Source of the DNA: Gemmatimonas phototrophica
GTDB taxonomy: Bacteria > Gemmatimonadota > Gemmatimonadetes > Gemmatimonadales > Gemmatimonadaceae
Length of the DNA: 64,000 bases
Direction of reading: 5' to 3'
Assembly (NCBI RefSeq): GCF_000695095.2
Contig: NZ_CP011454.1
Span: 124,001 to 188,000 of the forward strand
Position numbers and translations under genes: made by a program. The notes beneath the pieces were generated by a model. It had not been told where the DNA came from, did not search any database, and saw nothing but the letters and a program-made list of their open reading frames with translations. Shown here piece by piece: positions 61,613 through 64,000 of the stretch; positions within the stretch are counted from its first letter, which is position 1; each line of letters begins with the position of its first letter.

Positions 61613-64000
61613 TCATGCTGGCTGATGGTGTCCGGGGCCCACGGCAGCAAAGGGCAGCGCCCGCCGCACCAGCGCCGGCGCCAGATGTCCGCGGCTTTGC
61701 ATGTGCCACTCCGGCGATCTCTCCACCACCGGCAGCAGCATGGGCTGCGGTTCGTACGGCACAAAGCCGCCGTCCTGAAAGAGCTGCATGGCACCGGTCT
61801 CGGGATGCACCGACACCAGCTGAATCCACTGCTTCACCACCAGCTCGGCCACCTCAGCCTGTCGTCCGGCTACGGTGAGCAGCGCTTCCGGTGTGGCGTC
61901 TACAATGAGCAACAGACGCATGGGCTCATGGATCTCCACCATCTGCCGCGGCAGCCCTGTGCGCAGATCGCTCTGGTGGCCGTTCATGACACCAATGAGC
62001 CCCGTCACATTATGCGGCAGTTTGGTGCCACAGCCAAACGTCTCGTTGTCCACCGAGGAGAAGTAGTACTCGAGGCTGATGCCCGCGCCCACCGGCCCGA
62101 CCGCCGCCAGAATGCGCTCGAGTACTTTGTCATCCTGATCGATCGTGGAGTCGTAGCTCACCAGAAAGGCGCGACGGTCGAGATGCAGCCCGCGCGTGAG
62201 CGTACGGGGCCCCACAATACAGATGGCGTTGGTGCAGTGTCCGTATTCCGGGCGCGGCTGCGCCAGGTGCGATGACCGTGCTTCCACGTGACGCAATGCG
62301 CCCTCAGCGGTAATGCTGAGCGGCGCGTCGTCGAAGCGCCGACACCGTTCCTGCGCATCATCGCGCCGCGCCAGCTCAAGCGCGCCGTAGACCTCCTGAA
62401 AGGCGCCCGCCAACGCGGCGGGCAGTGTTTCGAGATCGTAGTAGCGCACACTGTCGTTGGCGGTGTCGTGCAGTGCGCCAATGAACCAGGTGTCGGCGGG
62501 AATGGTGATGCCTCGTTGGCGCACGCCGTCACGCACGTCGGGGCGATTGGCCATATCGGCAAACACGCGCGCATTGGCGCCGCCACGACGTCCGCCGCAG
62601 GCGCCGCAATCATGCGCCGACTCATGCGGGTTGTTGAGACTGGTGGAGCCATGGCCGAGGAACACCACAATGGGCGCGAAGTCCCGCACGAGGCCCAGGT
62701 TGGTGAGGACGGCGGTCACGCGATCCACGGATTCGTCGAGCGAAAAGCCCACGGGTTTCTCGCCGGCGTCCATGCGTGCGCTGTCGCTGACCCGGAACGC
62801 GGAGACGCGCGTGGCTGGCACCGGTGCCAGTCGCGAGACCAGCCGTTGGCCCCACTCCAGCGACGAGCGTGGGGCGGCAACTCGGGCCAATGTTTTGAGC
62901 CCGGACAACGGCCCGAGGAGGAAACTCAAGCCGGCACCACCGGTGAGGGTGCGCGACGCGACCGCCGCACGACGTTCCCACCCCAGCCAGCGTTCGCGCG
63001 CGCGGGCCCGCAATGCATGCGTCCCAAGCGCGGTATACACAGGGCGCTCGTGCACTTCGTGCGCCGGCGTGACCACCACCGGGCAGTGCGCCGCCGGCGC
63101 GTGGTCATCGAGCCCCATGTAATCGATGGCTACGCCAAAAAAGCCAGCGGTGCCGTAGGTGATGTATCCGGGGTGCTGTTCTTCCAGGGCGCGCCGAATG
63201 GATTCTTCGCGCTCGTCGATGCAAAACACGAACTGCCCGCGCGGCCGTTCGGCGGAAGGCGTCTCGGCGGGCAGTGCCCGTCGCGCCGCCATGGCGTCGA
63301 GAATGACCGTGCGGTACGCGCGTTCGTACGCCTCCTGAAACAGCTGCCGGCGCACCATGCCACTGCACGTTGAACACTCGTGCCACAGCGCACCGAGCGC
63401 GTCGCCGGTGAGCGACTGCACGTCGGTGGCTGTGAGCTGGGCGGCACGGGCAATCTCCCAGAGCAGTCGCGCATCCAGGAGCGCCGGCCGCGCCGGGGGC
63501 GCTGGTGTACGGGACTGCAACGCCGCCCATTCGTGCGGAAGGCCCGCCTGCGTGCACTGCTGCTGCACCGCGTGCCATTCGAAGAGCAATCGCACGGCCA
63601 GAAAGTCTTCGAGTGACACCGGGGTGCCAGACGGATGCTCTTCGGGGTGTCGTTCCAGACGCGCAAACATGCCGCTCCAGCCTGGCAGGGCGAGTGCCGT
63701 TGCCACCAGAAACGGTTCGATGGCGGCCCCAGTGACACCGAGGAGCGCCAGCATGCGGTCAATCACGGAGCGCGCCGATTCGTGGGTCGCGGCCACGGTG
63801 CGCATGGCATCGTCTACCCCGCGGCAGGCACGCGGCGGCGCGGCGCCTACCCCGTACGTCTGCGCCACCGCGTTCAGAAATCCCTGCTCGCAATAGGGGG
63901 CCGCAACCTGCGCCTGTCCCTGATCCAAAAATCCCGACGCCAGGCGAATGAGTTCACCGTGCACGGCGATGTCGGTGTCCGGCTGTCCGTGCGATACCAG
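61613..64000 (-). CDS. dabA: DabA (UPF0753/DUF2309) inorganic-carbon uptake subunit, partial
   Basis: The frame is open to the window edge, so the N-terminus is missing; at least 795 residues are visible. Zinc-site motifs of the beta-carbonic-anhydrase-like core are present: FVFCIDEREESIRR (Cys and Asp) and FLGHGSTSLNNPHESAHDCG, continuing CGG (His and Cys). DabA with DabB turns CO2 into bicarbonate in a vectorial, energy-driven way, letting cells concentrate inorganic carbon. First gene of the three-gene operon on this strand. Confidence 0.93.
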   Translation of the reverse strand: MVSHGQPDTDIAVHGELIRLASGFLDQGQAQVAAPYCEQGFLNAVAQTYGVGAAPPRACRGVDDAMRTVAATHESARSVIDRMLALLGVTGAAIEPFLVATALALPGWSGMFARLERHPEEHPSGTPVSLEDFLAVRLLFEWHAVQQQCTQAGLPHEWAALQSRTPAPPARPALLDARLLWEIARAAQLTATDVQSLTGDALGALWHECSTCSGMVRRQLFQEAYERAYRTVILDAMAARRALPAETPSAERPRGQFVFCIDEREESIRRALEEQHPGYITYGTAGFFGVAIDYMGLDDHAPAAHCPVVVTPAHEVHERPVYTALGTHALRARARERWLGWERRAAVASRTLTGGAGLSFLLGPLSGLKTLARVAAPRSSLEWGQRLVSRLAPVPATRVSAFRVSDSARMDAGEKPVGFSLDESVDRVTAVLTNLGLVRDFAPIVVFLGHGSTSLNNPHESAHDCGACGGRRGGANARVFADMANRPDVRDGVRQRGITIPADTWFIGALHDTANDSVRYYDLETLPAALAGAFQEVYGALELARRDDAQERCRRFDDAPLSITAEGALRHVEARSSHLAQPRPEYGHCTNAICIVGPRTLTRGLHLDRRAFLVSYDSTIDQDDKVLERILAAVGPVGAGISLEYYFSSVDNETFGCGTKLPHNVTGLIGVMNGHQSDLRTGLPRQMVEIHEPMRLLLIVDATPEALLTVAGRQAEVAELVVKQWIQLVSVHPETGAMQLFQDGGFVPYEPQPMLLPVVERSPEWHMQSRGHLAPALVRRALPFAAVGPGHHQPA

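Overview
The window looks like a chromosomal segment of a high-GC Gram-negative bacterium, most probably a Gemmatimonas-type member of the Gemmatimonadota. This is an inference from three traits seen together: Ser/Thr kinases fused to membrane-TolB/FlgO-TPR tails, many secreted hydrolases whose signal peptides end in A-Q, and scarce Shine-Dalgarno sequences. No rRNA, tRNA, transposase, integrase or CRISPR array was found.

Layout. 1-2337 is the C-terminal part of a kinase/TPR protein cut by the window edge. 2.4-5.3 kb is a small accessory island: a DUF4143 ATPase behind four 23-bp tandem repeats, an orphan DUF433 antitoxin with a truncated DUF5615 toxin, a Phd/PIN pair with a repeat operator, and a YjbR gene sharing a duplicated leader with the DUF433 gene. 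5.4-16.4 kb holds envelope and secreted proteins (PEGA, alpha/beta hydrolase, MBL, phytase-esterase, a four-repeat lamin-tail lipoprotein) and a second kinase. 16.5-18.2 kb has an RHH/PIN pair with a probable leaderless promoter, a Uma2 protein and an unexplained repeat-rich stretch ending in a UUCG terminator. 18.2-33.7 kb is a mosaic of small metabolic, sensory and accessory genes: an AAC(3)-I-like acetyltransferase, an MBL/TetR divergon with a long palindrome, Uma2 and YdeI remnants, an astacin-like protease and a third TA pair.

33.9-46.4 kb holds a Na+/H+ antiporter, an HDOD protein, serine hydrolases, a cytosolic subtilase next to a serine hydrolase, a baeRF3-like release-factor homologue divergent from a PGM1-like ATP-grasp ligase, and an ABC-F ATPase. 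46.4-51.2 kb is a tight four-gene operon linking a TonB-dependent receptor and a TPR protein to a LytS/LytTR two-component system. 51.3-53.2 kb is a copper-delivery operon (PCuAC-cytochrome c fusion, PCuAC, SCO1). 53.3-54.7 kb is an ArsR/double-AHSA1 pair with operator, tandem repeats and a G-quadruplex tract.

56.2-59.1 kb encodes one polypeptide joining a Ser/Thr kinase, a membrane segment, a formylglycine-generating-enzyme-like domain and an alpha/beta hydrolase. 59.1-64.0 kb is a DabA/DabB inorganic-carbon uptake operon with an additional antiporter-like membrane subunit. The last two loci, the baeRF3/ATP-grasp neighbourhood and the receptor-LytSR operon are the strongest candidates for undescribed biology.
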